Positions 49,137 to 57,681 of a stretch of 64,000 nucleotides of DNA are shown here, in pieces. Each line of letters opens with the position of its first letter. Within the stretch, counting starts at the first letter, position 1. The translations under genes were made by a program, and so were the position numbers. The notes under the pieces are model-generated. The model was not told the origin of the DNA. It ran no database searches and saw only the letters and a program-made list of their open reading frames with translations. Source of the stretch: CAYVTV01 sp964526475 (lineage in GTDB: Bacteria; Bacteroidota; Bacteroidia; Bacteroidales; GCA-2748055); NCBI GenBank assembly GCA_964526475.1, contig CAZGKF010000009.1:1-64000 (forward strand), in the 5' to 3' direction.

Positions 49137-49987
49137 AACAGCTTCCTCCCGGTTAATTTGATAAATATGTCCTCCAGGGTAGCCTCCATACTGTGAATGG
49201 TTTTTATTTCCGAGCTTTTCAGGATATCCATAAACGCATTATTGCTCCCAAGACCATTCATTTCAAAATCCTGTAACGAAAGTTTTCCATTCCATGTATA
49301 TTCTACCTTAACAGCCCTTTTACCATATTCCACCATTAAATCACCGGGGGAACCAATTAATACAATCTGCCCGTCAACAATAAATGCCACTCTGTCGCAC
49401 AGCTGTTCTGCCACAGTCATGTTATGGGTTGTCAGAAAAATTGTTTTCCCTTCTTTCTTCTGCTTCAGGATAATTTCTTTTATGATATTAGCATTTACCG
49501 GATCAAGACCGGAAGTAGGTTCATCGAAAAACATCAGCCTGGGGTTGTGCATTATTGAACGGATAAAGTTAAGGCGCATCTTCATTCCTTTTGAGAAGCT
49601 CTCAACACGCGTATCCTTGTCGGGAAGTAAGCCAACCAGATCAAGCATTTTATCCGGGTTTTCGACCGGATTCTTATAATATGCACCAATAAGCTGTAGA
49701 TTTTCTTTGGCTGTCAGTTTTGTATAGAGGTTGGGGAAATCAAATGCCACCCCGATCTGCTCATAGAAATCTTTGCCCCAAAGGCTTCTTTCTTTCCCCA
49801 GCACTTCAATATGTCCCTGATAATTTCTGAGCAACCCGATAACAAGACGTTGGGTGGTCGTTTTGCCTGCCCCGCTGGGCCCCAGAAATCCAAAAACTTC
49901 TCCATCGCGAATGTCAAACTGCATATCACGAATAGCTTGTTTCTGAGTCTTTCTGTAAGTAAAATTTAAGCTGTTAATCTGAATCAT
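49133..49987 (-). CDS. ABC transporter ATP-binding protein
   Basis: I start at Met 49987 (MIQINSLNFTYRK...), giving 284 residues; the frame opens 24 nt earlier. Walker A GPSGAGKTTTQRL, signature VESFSKGMKMRLN, Walker B LMFFDEPTSGLDP and the switch His in FLTTHNMT are intact. The C-terminus ATLEDIFIKLTGRKLL is typical of drug-export ATPases. It powers the two permeases downstream. The NuoB-like scrap overlaps its extended 5' end. Confidence 0.93.
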   Translation of the reverse strand: MIQINSLNFTYRKTQKQAIRDMQFDIRDGEVFGFLGPSGAGKTTTQRLVIGLLRNYQGHIEVLGKERSLWGKDFYEQIGVAFDFPNLYTKLTAKENLQLIGAYYKNPVENPDKMLDLVGLLPDKDTRVESFSKGMKMRLNFIRSIMHNPRLMFFDEPTSGLDPVNANIIKEIILKQKKEGKTIFLTTHNMTVAEQLCDRVAFIVDGQIVLIGSPGDLMVEYGKRAVKVEYTWNGKLSLQDFEMNGLGSNNAFMDILKSSEIKTIHSMEATLEDIFIKLTGRKLL

Positions 49988-49991
49988 AATA

Positions 49992-50228
49992 TTAATCCAC
50001 TTTAATTTCATTTAGTAAACCTCTGTTTATTGCATTGCTATCGGTAAAAATACCTCCCCTAATTGCATTCGTACCGCAAAGTATAAAAACTTTTGGCTCA
50101 GGAACTGCTTTGTATACTATTTCCAGCGCTTCAGCCATATTACCGGATACAGGGCCTGTAACTAAAATCCCATCGGCATGACGTGGTGAAGCCACAAAAT
50201 CAATTCCGAAACGCCCAATCTCTGCCAA
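49992..50228 (-). pseudogene. Fragment of a NuoB-like (20-kDa) hydrogenase/complex I subunit
   Basis: Reads EIGRFGIDFVASPRHADGIL, VTGPVSGNMAEALEIVYKAV and PEPKVFILCGTNAIRGGIF. This is the central part of NuoB/EchC-type [4Fe-4S] subunits, where the last segment normally reads 'GDCA..GG'; here it is CGTNA, so a cluster cysteine is displaced. The N-terminal cysteine pair and the C-terminal part are missing, and the only start is TTG. It overlaps the end of the DUF2264 gene by 29 nt. It is a remnant left by deletion, although translation cannot be excluded. Confidence 0.65.
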
Positions 50229-51444
50229 TATCTACCCCGACCCAGGCTTTCTTTGAAGTCCAATCCTGTGCTGCTGCCGCCCAGAATGGATGAGTACCGG
50301 GCAAACCTAAGGGAAGCATGCCAACAGTACACAGGTACATGCTGCCAGTGGACAAGTAAGTCTCGGCCATATCAGGCTGGTGCCCGGCCAGACCAATGTT
50401 TAACCATCCGTTTTCATCGAATGTATTTTTGGGTTCAATACAATTTCGGATAACTTTAGTAAGTGCAGCGCGCACTTGTGCCGGATGAACCTTTTCAGGT
50501 AATTTATCGAGCAGGGCCATTTGTGCAAGAGACTGAAATGCACCAAACCTGTATGTAACAGACCTTCCGGTAACAGGGAAAGTTCCTTCTGGTGATATCA
50601 GGCGTTCCTGGATTTCGGCATAACGCTGCGACCTTTTTAAAATGGTATCATAGTGGTCTCCATGTTCAGCCTTATGCTTTTTTAATAAAGCTACAATATC
50701 CACCATAAAAGGTTGAATAACATAACTATTGTAATAATCAAAGGCAAATTCTGGTCCATCTGAATATACTCCATCTCCAACATACCATTGCAAGAGTTGA
50801 CGGATGACGTAATCCATACGCATCTTATCGTACTCACCGGTAAACTCAAGAAGGAAAGCCTCTACCATGCCACTGAAAAGCAGCCAGTTGGAGAACCCAG
50901 GCCTGATCAATCTTGATGATTTTATGGCCGTAATAAGCTGGGTTTTCGTTTTCTCATTAAGGGGATGAAATAATACATCTGGTGCACGCAGAATCCCATG
51001 AGCTAAAAATGCTGTGTCTACAAGAGGCTGTCCGTAATTGGTAAAATTCATGAAATCGGGTGAATCGGGGTCAACTGCCTGGGCTATTGCAGCCCTGCCT
51101 GTATCTGCATATTTTTTACGTAATTGACCCTCAGCATCATCGCTTTCATCCAGTGCCAGCCACGGAGCAATACCGGCCATGGTTCTTCCCAGAGCTTCCA
51201 GGTAAGTAACATTTTTACGGCTTTTACCATTGGATCGAACCGGCATGTTTTGTTTCAGTTTACCTTCACTCAGGTTTTTCAATACGGGATCCACAATTTT
51301 TACAAGGGTTGATACCCAATACTCACGGTCAGAAACTGCCTGATGCTCGAGGTTTTGTGTTCGGTTAAACAGTTTCGATGGACCGAACGACATCCCGGCA
51401 AGACTTGCTAATGAGACGTTTCGAATGAATTTTTTTCGTTTCAT
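50200..51444 (-). CDS. DUF2264 domain protein with a Tat-like signal
   Basis: Start at Met 51444 (MKRKKFIRNVSLASLAGMSF), 414 residues; the leader with lysines/arginines and a hydrophobic stretch suggests export. The body is the DUF2264 (alpha/alpha) fold: TYLEALGRTMAGIAPWLALD, FSNWLLFSGMVEAFLLEF, VGDGVYSDGPEFAFDYYNSY, and FPVTGRSVTYRFGAFQSLAQ. Such proteins are probable polysaccharide-active enzymes of unsettled specificity. The last about ten residues (VGVDIGRDWAFRN) differ from the usual ending and lie at the junction with the NuoB-like fragment, so the extreme C-terminus may have been replaced. Confidence 0.82.
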   Translation of the reverse strand: MKRKKFIRNVSLASLAGMSFGPSKLFNRTQNLEHQAVSDREYWVSTLVKIVDPVLKNLSEGKLKQNMPVRSNGKSRKNVTYLEALGRTMAGIAPWLALDESDDAEGQLRKKYADTGRAAIAQAVDPDSPDFMNFTNYGQPLVDTAFLAHGILRAPDVLFHPLNEKTKTQLITAIKSSRLIRPGFSNWLLFSGMVEAFLLEFTGEYDKMRMDYVIRQLLQWYVGDGVYSDGPEFAFDYYNSYVIQPFMVDIVALLKKHKAEHGDHYDTILKRSQRYAEIQERLISPEGTFPVTGRSVTYRFGAFQSLAQMALLDKLPEKVHPAQVRAALTKVIRNCIEPKNTFDENGWLNIGLAGHQPDMAETYLSTGSMYLCTVGMLPLGLPGTHPFWAAAAQDWTSKKAWVGVDIGRDWAFRN

Positions 51445-51683
51445 ATAATTAGTTTTTGAATGATATAAAGATAATAAGTTAAAATTTACACCCACTGCTT
51501 AGGTTTTTCATATTCGAATAAATATTCCGGAAATTAAAACAACCTGCTTCTATCATTGATAAGTTCATAATCAGTTTTACCGATGCGGACTGTGCTTCTG
51601 GCAATCAATGAAATTACGCCTGCCTTCTACCTTCTCAATCCCCACCCTCACCCCTCCATTTCCGTCATTCACCGATTCATTTT

Positions 51684-51715
51684 TGCCAGATGTAAATCGG
51701 GATCATAGTTTTGTG
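51684..51715 (+). promoter_or_regulatory. Bacteroidota-type promoter for the TonB receptor
   Basis: TTTG at 51684-51687, a 20-nt spacer, TAGTTTTG at 51708-51715. The start codon (51746) is 30 nt downstream. The remaining 51445-51683 spacer shows no gene. Confidence 0.65.
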
Positions 51716-51745
51716 GCATAAAACCAATAAATGCAGACAAGTAAA

Positions 51746-54088
51746 ATGAAATCACTAAAGTTTACACTAATCGCACTGGCCTTAACACTTATATGCCTCC
51801 AGAATTTATCTGCCACTGAACCGGATATTTCCGGTAATGCAGTACTCAGCGGGTATATAAAAGACGCCTCCAACGGTGAAACTCTCATCGGGGCTACCGT
51901 TTATATCAGGGAATTACATGCCGGAACAATTACCAATGTATATGGTTTTTATTCTCTTAGCGTTCCGCCGGGAGTTTATAATGTAAACTTTTCCTATGTG
52001 GGTTATGAAAATATCGAACAGCAGATTCAAATTACAGGGAAAATTACTTTTAATCCTGATCTCCGGGTCAGTTATATTAATCTGCAGGAAGTTGAAGTAA
52101 GCCCGACTAAAACCAACAGTAATGTTTTTGATAACCAAATGAGTTCAATCCGAATCAATACGGAAGATATTAAACGTATGCCTGCATTTATGGGGGAAGC
52201 AGATGTGCTTAAATCCATACAGTTATTACCGGGTGTTCAGAGTTCGGGAGAAGGTTTCTCGGGCTTTAACGTCAGGGGAGGATCGGCCGATCAAAACCTG
52301 ATTCTTCTGGATGAAGCCACTGTTTATAATCCATCTCACCTTCTTGGTTTTTTCTCAGTGTTTAACTCCGATGCCATCAAGGATGTGAAAATCTATAAAG
52401 GCGATATCCCGGCACAATACGGAGGCAGGCTATCCTCGCTTCTGGATATACGTATGAAGGATGAAAATTCCAAAAAGCCACAGGTCACCGGAGGAATTGG
52501 AAGCATTGCCAGCCGGCTGACAGTTGAAGCTCCGCTTATTAAGGATAAGTCTTCAATCCTGCTTTCCGGAAGAAGAACCTATGCGGACCTGTTTCTTCCA
52601 CTCACAAAGGATACCCTGCTGCACAATAATAAACTTTTTTTCTACGATTTGAATATGAAAGCAAGTTACTCCATAAATGATAAAAACCGGATTTTTTTCT
52701 CGGGTTATTTTGGGCGCGATGTATTTTCTTTCCGCGATATGTTCAACATGCAGTGGGGAAATGCCACCGAAACCTTCCGTTGGAACCATATCTTTAATGA
52801 TAGGCTTTTTTCCAATATTTCACTGATCTATTCCGATTATAATTATTCCATGGACATTAACCAGGGAATGAATACCTTTAAATGGGAATCGCTGATCCGC
52901 GATATCGGCGGCAAGGCTGATTTAACCTGGTATGCTGATCCTAATAATACCTTTCGTTTTGGCATGCATGCTACCCATCACTATATTGAACCCGGTAATA
53001 TAGAGAACAAAGTAAGTGGACAACAGATAGAAGTAGCTCTTAACAAGTCGATGGATTATGCCCTATATCTTTCAAATGATCAAAAAGTCAGTGAGAAATT
53101 CCTTATGAACTATGGTATGCGGTTTTCCGTCCTTCAAAATATTGGGACAGCCACCGTATTCAGATATAACGATTCCTTTGAAGTAATCGATACATCGTAT
53201 TACACCGGAAGTAAACCCTATCATAGCAATGCAGGATTTGAACCAAGATTTAGTATGACCTATATCTTTAATTCATCACTTTCCGTAAAAGCCAGCTATT
53301 CGAAAACCCGGCAATACCTCCAGCTGGCATCCAATTCATCCGCAGGACTTCCTACCGATGTCTGGTTTCCTTCTTCACCAAATATTAAACCACAGGTTTC
53401 TGAACAGGTAGCAACGGGAATTTTTAAAAACCTGTTTAATGATAAACTGGAATTATCAGTTGAAGGATATTACAAGAAAATGTACAATCAAATCGACTTC
53501 CGGGAAAACGCACAACTTTACTTCAATGATAAGCTGGAAGCTGAAATCAGAACTGGAAAAGCCTTTTCCTATGGAATGGAATTTATGATTCGGAAGCAGT
53601 CGGGTAAGCTAACCGGTTGGATTGGGTACACTTTATCAACTGCCCGGAGGAAGATCGAAGAAATCAACAACGGGGACTGGTACCGTTCCAGTTACGATAA
53701 GCCCCATAACCTGGTTGTGGTTGCAAACTATGATATTTCACCCCGCGTGAACCTTGGTGCAAACTGGATTTTCACCAGCGGGGCTCCCATTACCCTGCCT
53801 ACCGGGAAATGGGAATATGGAAACATGATCCTCCCATCTTACTCAGAGCGTAATGGCTACAGACTACCGGATTATCATCGGCTGGATATATCCGCTACCA
53901 TTCAACTCAACAGTAAACCCAAAAAATTCCTTTCAGAAATGAATATTTCCTGTTACAATGCTTATAACCGGAAAAATCCTTTTACCATATATTTCGAACC
54001 AGACCAAACAGATAATAATACCATGAAGGCTTATAAATTAAGTATGTTCGGAATTATTCCGGCCGTTACATGGAATTTTAGATTCTGA
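51746..54088 (+). CDS. TonB-dependent receptor with carboxypeptidase-regulatory-like domain
   Basis: Start at Met 51746 (MKSLKFTLIALAL...), 780 residues, with a signal peptide ending NLSATE. Residues 30-115 form the carboxypeptidase-regulatory-like domain (GYIKDASNGETLIGATVYI, PPGVYNVNFSYVGYE); residues 125-240 the plug (LLPGVQSSGEGFSGFNVRGG, LDEATVYNPSHLLGFFSVFN); the rest is the 22-strand barrel ending in Phe. No SusD gene follows, so it is of the non-Sus type, with an unknown ligand. Its stop is 2 nt before a REP-like palindrome. Confidence 0.93.
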   Translation: MKSLKFTLIALALTLICLQNLSATEPDISGNAVLSGYIKDASNGETLIGATVYIRELHAGTITNVYGFYSLSVPPGVYNVNFSYVGYENIEQQIQITGKITFNPDLRVSYINLQEVEVSPTKTNSNVFDNQMSSIRINTEDIKRMPAFMGEADVLKSIQLLPGVQSSGEGFSGFNVRGGSADQNLILLDEATVYNPSHLLGFFSVFNSDAIKDVKIYKGDIPAQYGGRLSSLLDIRMKDENSKKPQVTGGIGSIASRLTVEAPLIKDKSSILLSGRRTYADLFLPLTKDTLLHNNKLFFYDLNMKASYSINDKNRIFFSGYFGRDVFSFRDMFNMQWGNATETFRWNHIFNDRLFSNISLIYSDYNYSMDINQGMNTFKWESLIRDIGGKADLTWYADPNNTFRFGMHATHHYIEPGNIENKVSGQQIEVALNKSMDYALYLSNDQKVSEKFLMNYGMRFSVLQNIGTATVFRYNDSFEVIDTSYYTGSKPYHSNAGFEPRFSMTYIFNSSLSVKASYSKTRQYLQLASNSSAGLPTDVWFPSSPNIKPQVSEQVATGIFKNLFNDKLELSVEGYYKKMYNQIDFRENAQLYFNDKLEAEIRTGKAFSYGMEFMIRKQSGKLTGWIGYTLSTARRKIEEINNGDWYRSSYDKPHNLVVVANYDISPRVNLGANWIFTSGAPITLPTGKWEYGNMILPSYSERNGYRLPDYHRLDISATIQLNSKPKKFLSEMNISCYNAYNRKNPFTIYFEPDQTDNNTMKAYKLSMFGIIPAVTWNFRF

Positions 54089-54090
54089 AG

Positions 54091-54120
54091 GTAGAGACCA
54101 GGCATGCCTTGTCTCTCACC
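54091..54120. repeat. REP-like palindrome, type A copy 1
   Basis: GTAGAGACCAGGCATGCCTTGTCTC, whose GAGAC...GTCTC core (54094-54115) is a 22-nt palindrome with one mismatch. It shares the GTAGAGAC/GTCTC frame of the three copies around the RAYT. It lies right after the TonB receptor stop and supplies the only possible N-terminal start of the kinase gene. Confidence 0.7.
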
Positions 54121-54822
54121 TCCACCAGTCACTTCTTTAAAACTGTATATATCCTGTTTATTGGTCTTTTGTGTCTGTACCTTCAATATTCCATCAAGCG
54201 TTTGATTATTAAGCAGACTGAGGTAAAAACCCAGGTCGTTGAACTTCAGAAAGAAAACCTGCAGGCACAATTCCAGATGCTAAAACAACAGGTTAATCCG
54301 CATTTCCTGTTTAACAGTCTGAATGTACTTACTTCCCTCATAAAAACCGAACCTGAGCTTGCTGAGAAATTTACTGAACAATTATCTAAGGTATACAGGT
54401 ATGTGCTTGAAAATAAGGATAAGGACCTTATCCCATTGAATACTGAGATGAACTTTCTCAGGGCTTATATCTTTTTACTCGATATCAGGTTTATGGGAAA
54501 AATGAAAATAGATATAGAATTTGATGAGCAAAGAGAAGACAAACTTTTACCGCCCCTCTCGTTACAGATCATTATTGAAAATGCGATCAAGCATAATACA
54601 TTTTCCAGAAAATCCCCCCTGCATGTGAGACTTTTTATTGATGAAAATGATTATCTCAACGTAGTAAACAACCTGCAAAGCAGGGAAACTCAATTCGCAT
54701 CTACCGGAACAGGATTGGAGAATATTATTAACCGTTATGCCCTGATCTCAGATCGCGTTCCGGTTTTTAAAAAGACGGATGATCAATATTTTGCTATGAT
54801 ACCTCTTTTAAATAAACACTAA
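54109..54822 (+). CDS. LytS-type histidine kinase, N-terminally truncated
   Basis: The frame opens at TTG 54109 inside a REP-like palindrome and gives 237 residues, against 350 for the intact LytS homologue at 33209. One membrane helix (TVYILFIGLLCLYLQYSI) is left, followed by a full kinase domain: QQVNPHFLFNSLNVLTSL (H box), LSLQIIIENAIKHNTF (N box) and STGTGLENIINRYAL (G box). The N-terminal multi-helix sensor has probably been removed when the palindrome entered. The regulator gene follows 100 nt downstream. Whether it is expressed depends on upstream readthrough from the receptor gene. Confidence 0.75.
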   Translation: MSLTSTSHFFKTVYILFIGLLCLYLQYSIKRLIIKQTEVKTQVVELQKENLQAQFQMLKQQVNPHFLFNSLNVLTSLIKTEPELAEKFTEQLSKVYRYVLENKDKDLIPLNTEMNFLRAYIFLLDIRFMGKMKIDIEFDEQREDKLLPPLSLQIIIENAIKHNTFSRKSPLHVRLFIDENDYLNVVNNLQSRETQFASTGTGLENIINRYALISDRVPVFKKTDDQYFAMIPLLNKH

Positions 54823-54922
54823 AATATATATGTAAACCTTTTTACCCATCGTGTCCATCAATATACTGTCTTTATTGCGAAGAGAAACAAGGTGGGACTA
54901 AAGAGAGATAAATATCACATCC

Positions 54923-55690
54923 ATGAAAGTAATAATAATTGAAGACGAAATACTGTCAGCGCAGAGATTAAAAAAGATGATATCTGATTACAGTCCTGAT
55001 ATTGAGGTGATTGCTGAATTAGAATCTATTGAAGAATCTATCAAATGGTTCAATCAGAATCCTCATCCTGATCTTATCTTTCTTGATATTCATCTTGAAG
55101 ATGATTTAAGCTTTGCCATTTTTGAGAAGGTAAATATTTCGAGTCCTATAATTTTCACAACTGCTTTTGATGAATATGCCATTAAAGCGTTTAAGCTGAA
55201 AAGTATTGATTATTTGCTGAAACCGGTGGCTCAGGAAGAATTGAATGCTGCTCTTAAGAAATACAGGGAAATGACAAAAGGCCAGGGTATTTCTACAGAA
55301 CTTAATGCCCTTTACGAGATGATAGTTCAAAAAATGCCTAAATACCGTGAACGGTTCTCTGTGGCTTACGGACAAAAAATTAAAACCTTCAGTATAGAGG
55401 AAATTGCATATTTTATTAGTAACGAAGGAAGCACCAGTGCATGTTTATACGATGGCAAATCTTATCCGGTTGATGAAAGTATAGAAAAGCTAAAGAATGA
55501 ACTGGATCCTGTTGATTTTTTTCGTATAAACAGGCAATTGTTGGTAAAGCTTAATGCCATTGCAAATGTGCATGTGTATCCAAAGAGCCGTTTAAAACTG
55601 GAATTAAAACCTGATCCGGGATTCGAAGTATATGTGAGTATTGATAAAGTTGTGCCTTTTAAGGAATGGTATGGGGGTAAAGTCAGATAG
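54923..55690 (+). CDS. LytTR-family response regulator
   Basis: A 255-residue regulator: receiver with phospho-acceptor Asp55 (DLIFLDIHLED), FTTAFDEYAIKAFKLKSIDY and LLKPV; LytTR domain with KIKTFSIEEIAYFISNEGST and FFRINRQLLVKLNAIANVHV. It pairs with the truncated kinase upstream. Its C-terminus is the nearest relative in the window of the orphan LytTR tail at 42271. Confidence 0.92.
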   Translation: MKVIIIEDEILSAQRLKKMISDYSPDIEVIAELESIEESIKWFNQNPHPDLIFLDIHLEDDLSFAIFEKVNISSPIIFTTAFDEYAIKAFKLKSIDYLLKPVAQEELNAALKKYREMTKGQGISTELNALYEMIVQKMPKYRERFSVAYGQKIKTFSIEEIAYFISNEGSTSACLYDGKSYPVDESIEKLKNELDPVDFFRINRQLLVKLNAIANVHVYPKSRLKLELKPDPGFEVYVSIDKVVPFKEWYGGKVR

Positions 55691-55791
55691 ACAAAATAAT
55701 TCATAGTTAAGCAATTTTTTAATAGAGCGAGTTAATTGCCGGAGTTTCAAACTGATTGTCAAATATATAAACCGGATGATTGCAGCAATAA

Positions 55792-56289
55792 TCAAAGCCT
55801 GGGATTAATATTTGTTTTGTCAGCAGCCAGATATCCCCCCCTGACGGTGGCCCCTATTACGATTCCTGCACTTATCAGCACCAGGTTTTTAAGAATATAT
55901 TGCCCTTCAAGGGTGGGAACCCAGGGCACCACATTAAAAACTTCGTCCGGAAATATAAATACCGGAGTCAGGGTGCCCAGCATCTGAAGAAGAAGTAAAA
56001 GAATAATTTCACGCAGAAATAATCCACTCAGCAGGCCAATCCCAATTACAACCTCCCACACTGCAAGTATAATAACGCCTGACTTCCCGCTAACGAATCC
56101 AAAAGTCATAATCTCTATTGTTTTGGCAGCCAGTTCCTGAGCAGGGCTTACTCCTGGGAAAAATTTCAGTAGCCCGAACCAGAAAAAAATGATACCAACA
56201 CTTACCCTAAGTAAAAGTATACCATTCCTAGCCATCCATGAGGTAACCATTTTGTCGATACGGTTAAATCGGTTTCCTTTTAAATACAT
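55792..56289 (-). CDS. DoxX/YkgB-like membrane protein
   Basis: A 165-residue protein with four membrane helices. ILLLRVSVGIIFFWFGLLKF near residue 25 and the following PGVSPAQELA loop are the DoxX-type signature; VVIGIGLLSGLFLREIILLL and NLVLISAGIVIGATVRGGYL match the later helices. Relatives act in quinone or thiol-linked membrane redox roles, but assignments are weak. A nearby alternative start is Met14. It is convergent with the LytTR gene. Confidence 0.8.
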   Translation of the reverse strand: MYLKGNRFNRIDKMVTSWMARNGILLLRVSVGIIFFWFGLLKFFPGVSPAQELAAKTIEIMTFGFVSGKSGVIILAVWEVVIGIGLLSGLFLREIILLLLLQMLGTLTPVFIFPDEVFNVVPWVPTLEGQYILKNLVLISAGIVIGATVRGGYLAADKTNINPRL

Positions 56290-56652
56290 CGGTTTATCTT
56301 TTGTTATTCCTGTAACAAACGAATGGCCAAAAATGTTAAATATATCGCAGAAATATCATAAAAAAAATTGGGGACTGCTCCGGTCTGATGAAACATCGTA
56401 GGTGGGGCGGTAAAGACGCAATGCATTGTCTCCCTGCTATTGTAAATAAATCCTCAGCGATTAAATTTATTATTCCTTCAATAATTGTATTTTTACACTA
56501 GCAGCACCACTTCGCCTGAAAACCCGAAAAAGGAGGATAGTTAGTGATCATTTTATGCATTTATACTGGTTTCAGATAGAAGATATGAAATAGGAATTAG
56601 CACCACAAGAGTAGTTAATTCCAGAAAACAGAAAAAAATTGCTACATAACCA
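56290..56652. other. Spacer of 363 bp before the RAYT gene
   Basis: Holds the left REP-like unit (56411-56505). The remainder is AT-rich and has no recognisable gene. Confidence 0.5.
56411..56505. repeat. REP-like unit, type A, left flank of the RAYT
   Basis: A palindromic head AGACGCAATGCATTG (one arm shortened by 2 nt) followed by a long hairpin with arms CTGCTATTGTAAA (56434-56446) and TTTACACTAGCAG (56492-56504), one mismatch. The loop begins AAATCCTCAGCGATTAAA. It is a direct copy, same orientation, of the unit at 57678-57775. Confidence 0.85.
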
Positions 56653-57681
56653 ATGTCTGATCGGTTTAATAAAATATACCGCATACCTTCCGTCCGATTG
56701 CAAAATTGGGATTACAGCAGCAATGCGGCATATTTTATTACCATTTGTACCAAAGACAGGAAACATTTTTTTGGAGAAATAGCCGATGGGGTTATGATAT
56801 TGTCCGATATTGGGATAATTGCGGAACAGGAATGGTTAAAAACATTTGAAATGCGGCCGGACATGAATTTACAAATGGATAAATTTGTGGTTATGCCGAA
56901 TCATTTTCATGGTATAATCATTATAGGTGAAAATGAATATAATAAACAGGTTACGGAACGAGGGTTGCAACGGGATACGGAACGAAATACGGAATGGGAA
57001 ACGGAACGGGAAACGGAATGGGAAATGGAACGGGAAATGGAACGGGAAACGGAACGGGAAATGGAAAGGGAAACGGAACGGGAAATGGAACGGGAAACGG
57101 AATGGGAAACGGAACGGGAAACGGAACGGGAAACGGAACGGGAAACGGAACGGGAAATGGAATGGGAAATGGAACGGGAAACGGAACGGGAAACGGAATG
57201 GGAAATGGAATGGGAAACGGAATGGGAAATGGAATGGGAAATGGAATGGGAAATGGAATGTAGAGACGCAATGCATTGCGTCTCTCCCACCGGTCCCACC
57301 GGTCCCACCGGTTCCACCGGTTCCACCGGTTCCACCGGTCCCACCGGTTCCACCGGTTCCACCGGTCCCACCGGACCCACCGGTTCCACCGGTCCCGACA
57401 ACCCTGCCAAATCCAACCCCTCCGCCAACACAAAACAACCAGGCACGGTCGTTAAACCCAAAAACCAATTCGGACCACAAACAAAAAATTTGGCATCCAT
57501 TATCCGTGGGTTTAAAATTGGTGTAACCACACGTGCGCGATTAATTCGTGATGATTTCGCCTGGCAATCCCGTTTTCACGAACATATTATCCGAAATGAG
57601 GAATCTTTTCAAAATATTTCAAAATACATTATAAACAATCCCGCCAATTGGAAACAAGATGGATTACACAACAAACCGTAG
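56653..57681 (+). CDS. REP-associated tyrosine transposase (RAYT, Y1/HUH family) with a repeat insert
   Basis: A 342-residue protein; the family is usually about 150-220. Residues 1-97 hold the first half of the Y1 domain: YFITICTKDRKHFFGEI and the HUH motif VVMPNHFHGIII (His84, His86). Residues 278-336 hold the second half: NLASIIRGFKIGVTTRARLI, FHEHIIRNEESFQNISKYII and NNPANW, with Tyr325 as a conserved tyrosine. Between them are about 95 residues of Glu-rich ETER/EMEW repeats (108-202), a nine-residue REP-encoded peptide RDAMHCVSP, and twelve Gly-x-Thr triplets (212-248). The reading frame survives all of these. Its stop codon TAG is the first TAG of the right REP copy. RAYTs cut and move REP sequences in single-stranded form. 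Confidence 0.85.
   Translation: MSDRFNKIYRIPSVRLQNWDYSSNAAYFITICTKDRKHFFGEIADGVMILSDIGIIAEQEWLKTFEMRPDMNLQMDKFVVMPNHFHGIIIIGENEYNKQVTERGLQRDTERNTEWETERETEWEMEREMERETEREMERETEREMERETEWETERETERETERETEREMEWEMERETERETEWEMEWETEWEMEWEMEWEMECRDAMHCVSPTGPTGPTGSTGSTGSTGPTGSTGSTGPTGPTGSTGPDNPAKSNPSANTKQPGTVVKPKNQFGPQTKNLASIIRGFKIGVTTRARLIRDDFAWQSRFHEHIIRNEESFQNISKYIINNPANWKQDGLHNKP
56989..57259 (+). repeat. 12-nt coding minisatellite (GGAAYGGGAAAY)n
   Basis: About 270 bp of 12-nt units, themselves two 6-nt halves GGAAYG and GGAAAY, with C/T variation at fixed positions. Because units contain no stop triplet in any frame, all six frames stay open. In the RAYT frame it encodes alternating Glu/Thr/Arg/Met/Trp. 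Confidence 0.9.
57260..57288. repeat. REP palindrome inside the RAYT gene, type A
   Basis: AGAGACGCAATGCATTGCGTCTCT (57262-57285) reads as a perfect 24-nt palindrome; the first 20 bases suffice for a match: AGAGACGCAATGCATTGCGT. It sits exactly between the two coding repeats and is read in the frame that avoids its TAG. It lacks the long second hairpin found in the flanking units. Confidence 0.9.
57286..57396 (+). repeat. 9-nt coding repeat (CCACCGGTY), Gly-x-Thr
   Basis: Twelve near-identical 9-nt units, CCACCGGTC or CCACCGGTT, encoding Gly-Pro-Thr or Gly-Ser-Thr. The protein tract is collagen-like in its every-third-Gly pattern. On the reverse strand the same DNA also stays open. Confidence 0.9.

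Noticed and set aside
56989..57396. Possible CRISPR array
   Set aside because: Units are 9-12 nt with no unique spacers, and no cas genes are present.
56869..57530. Long open frames on both strands over the RAYT repeats (NGKRNGKW-, FPFRFPFH- and GGTGGTGG-type proteins)
   Set aside because: They follow from stop-free repeat units, have low-complexity composition and no start context or homology; only the frame with the HUH motif on one side and the EHIIRNEE motif on the other is a gene.
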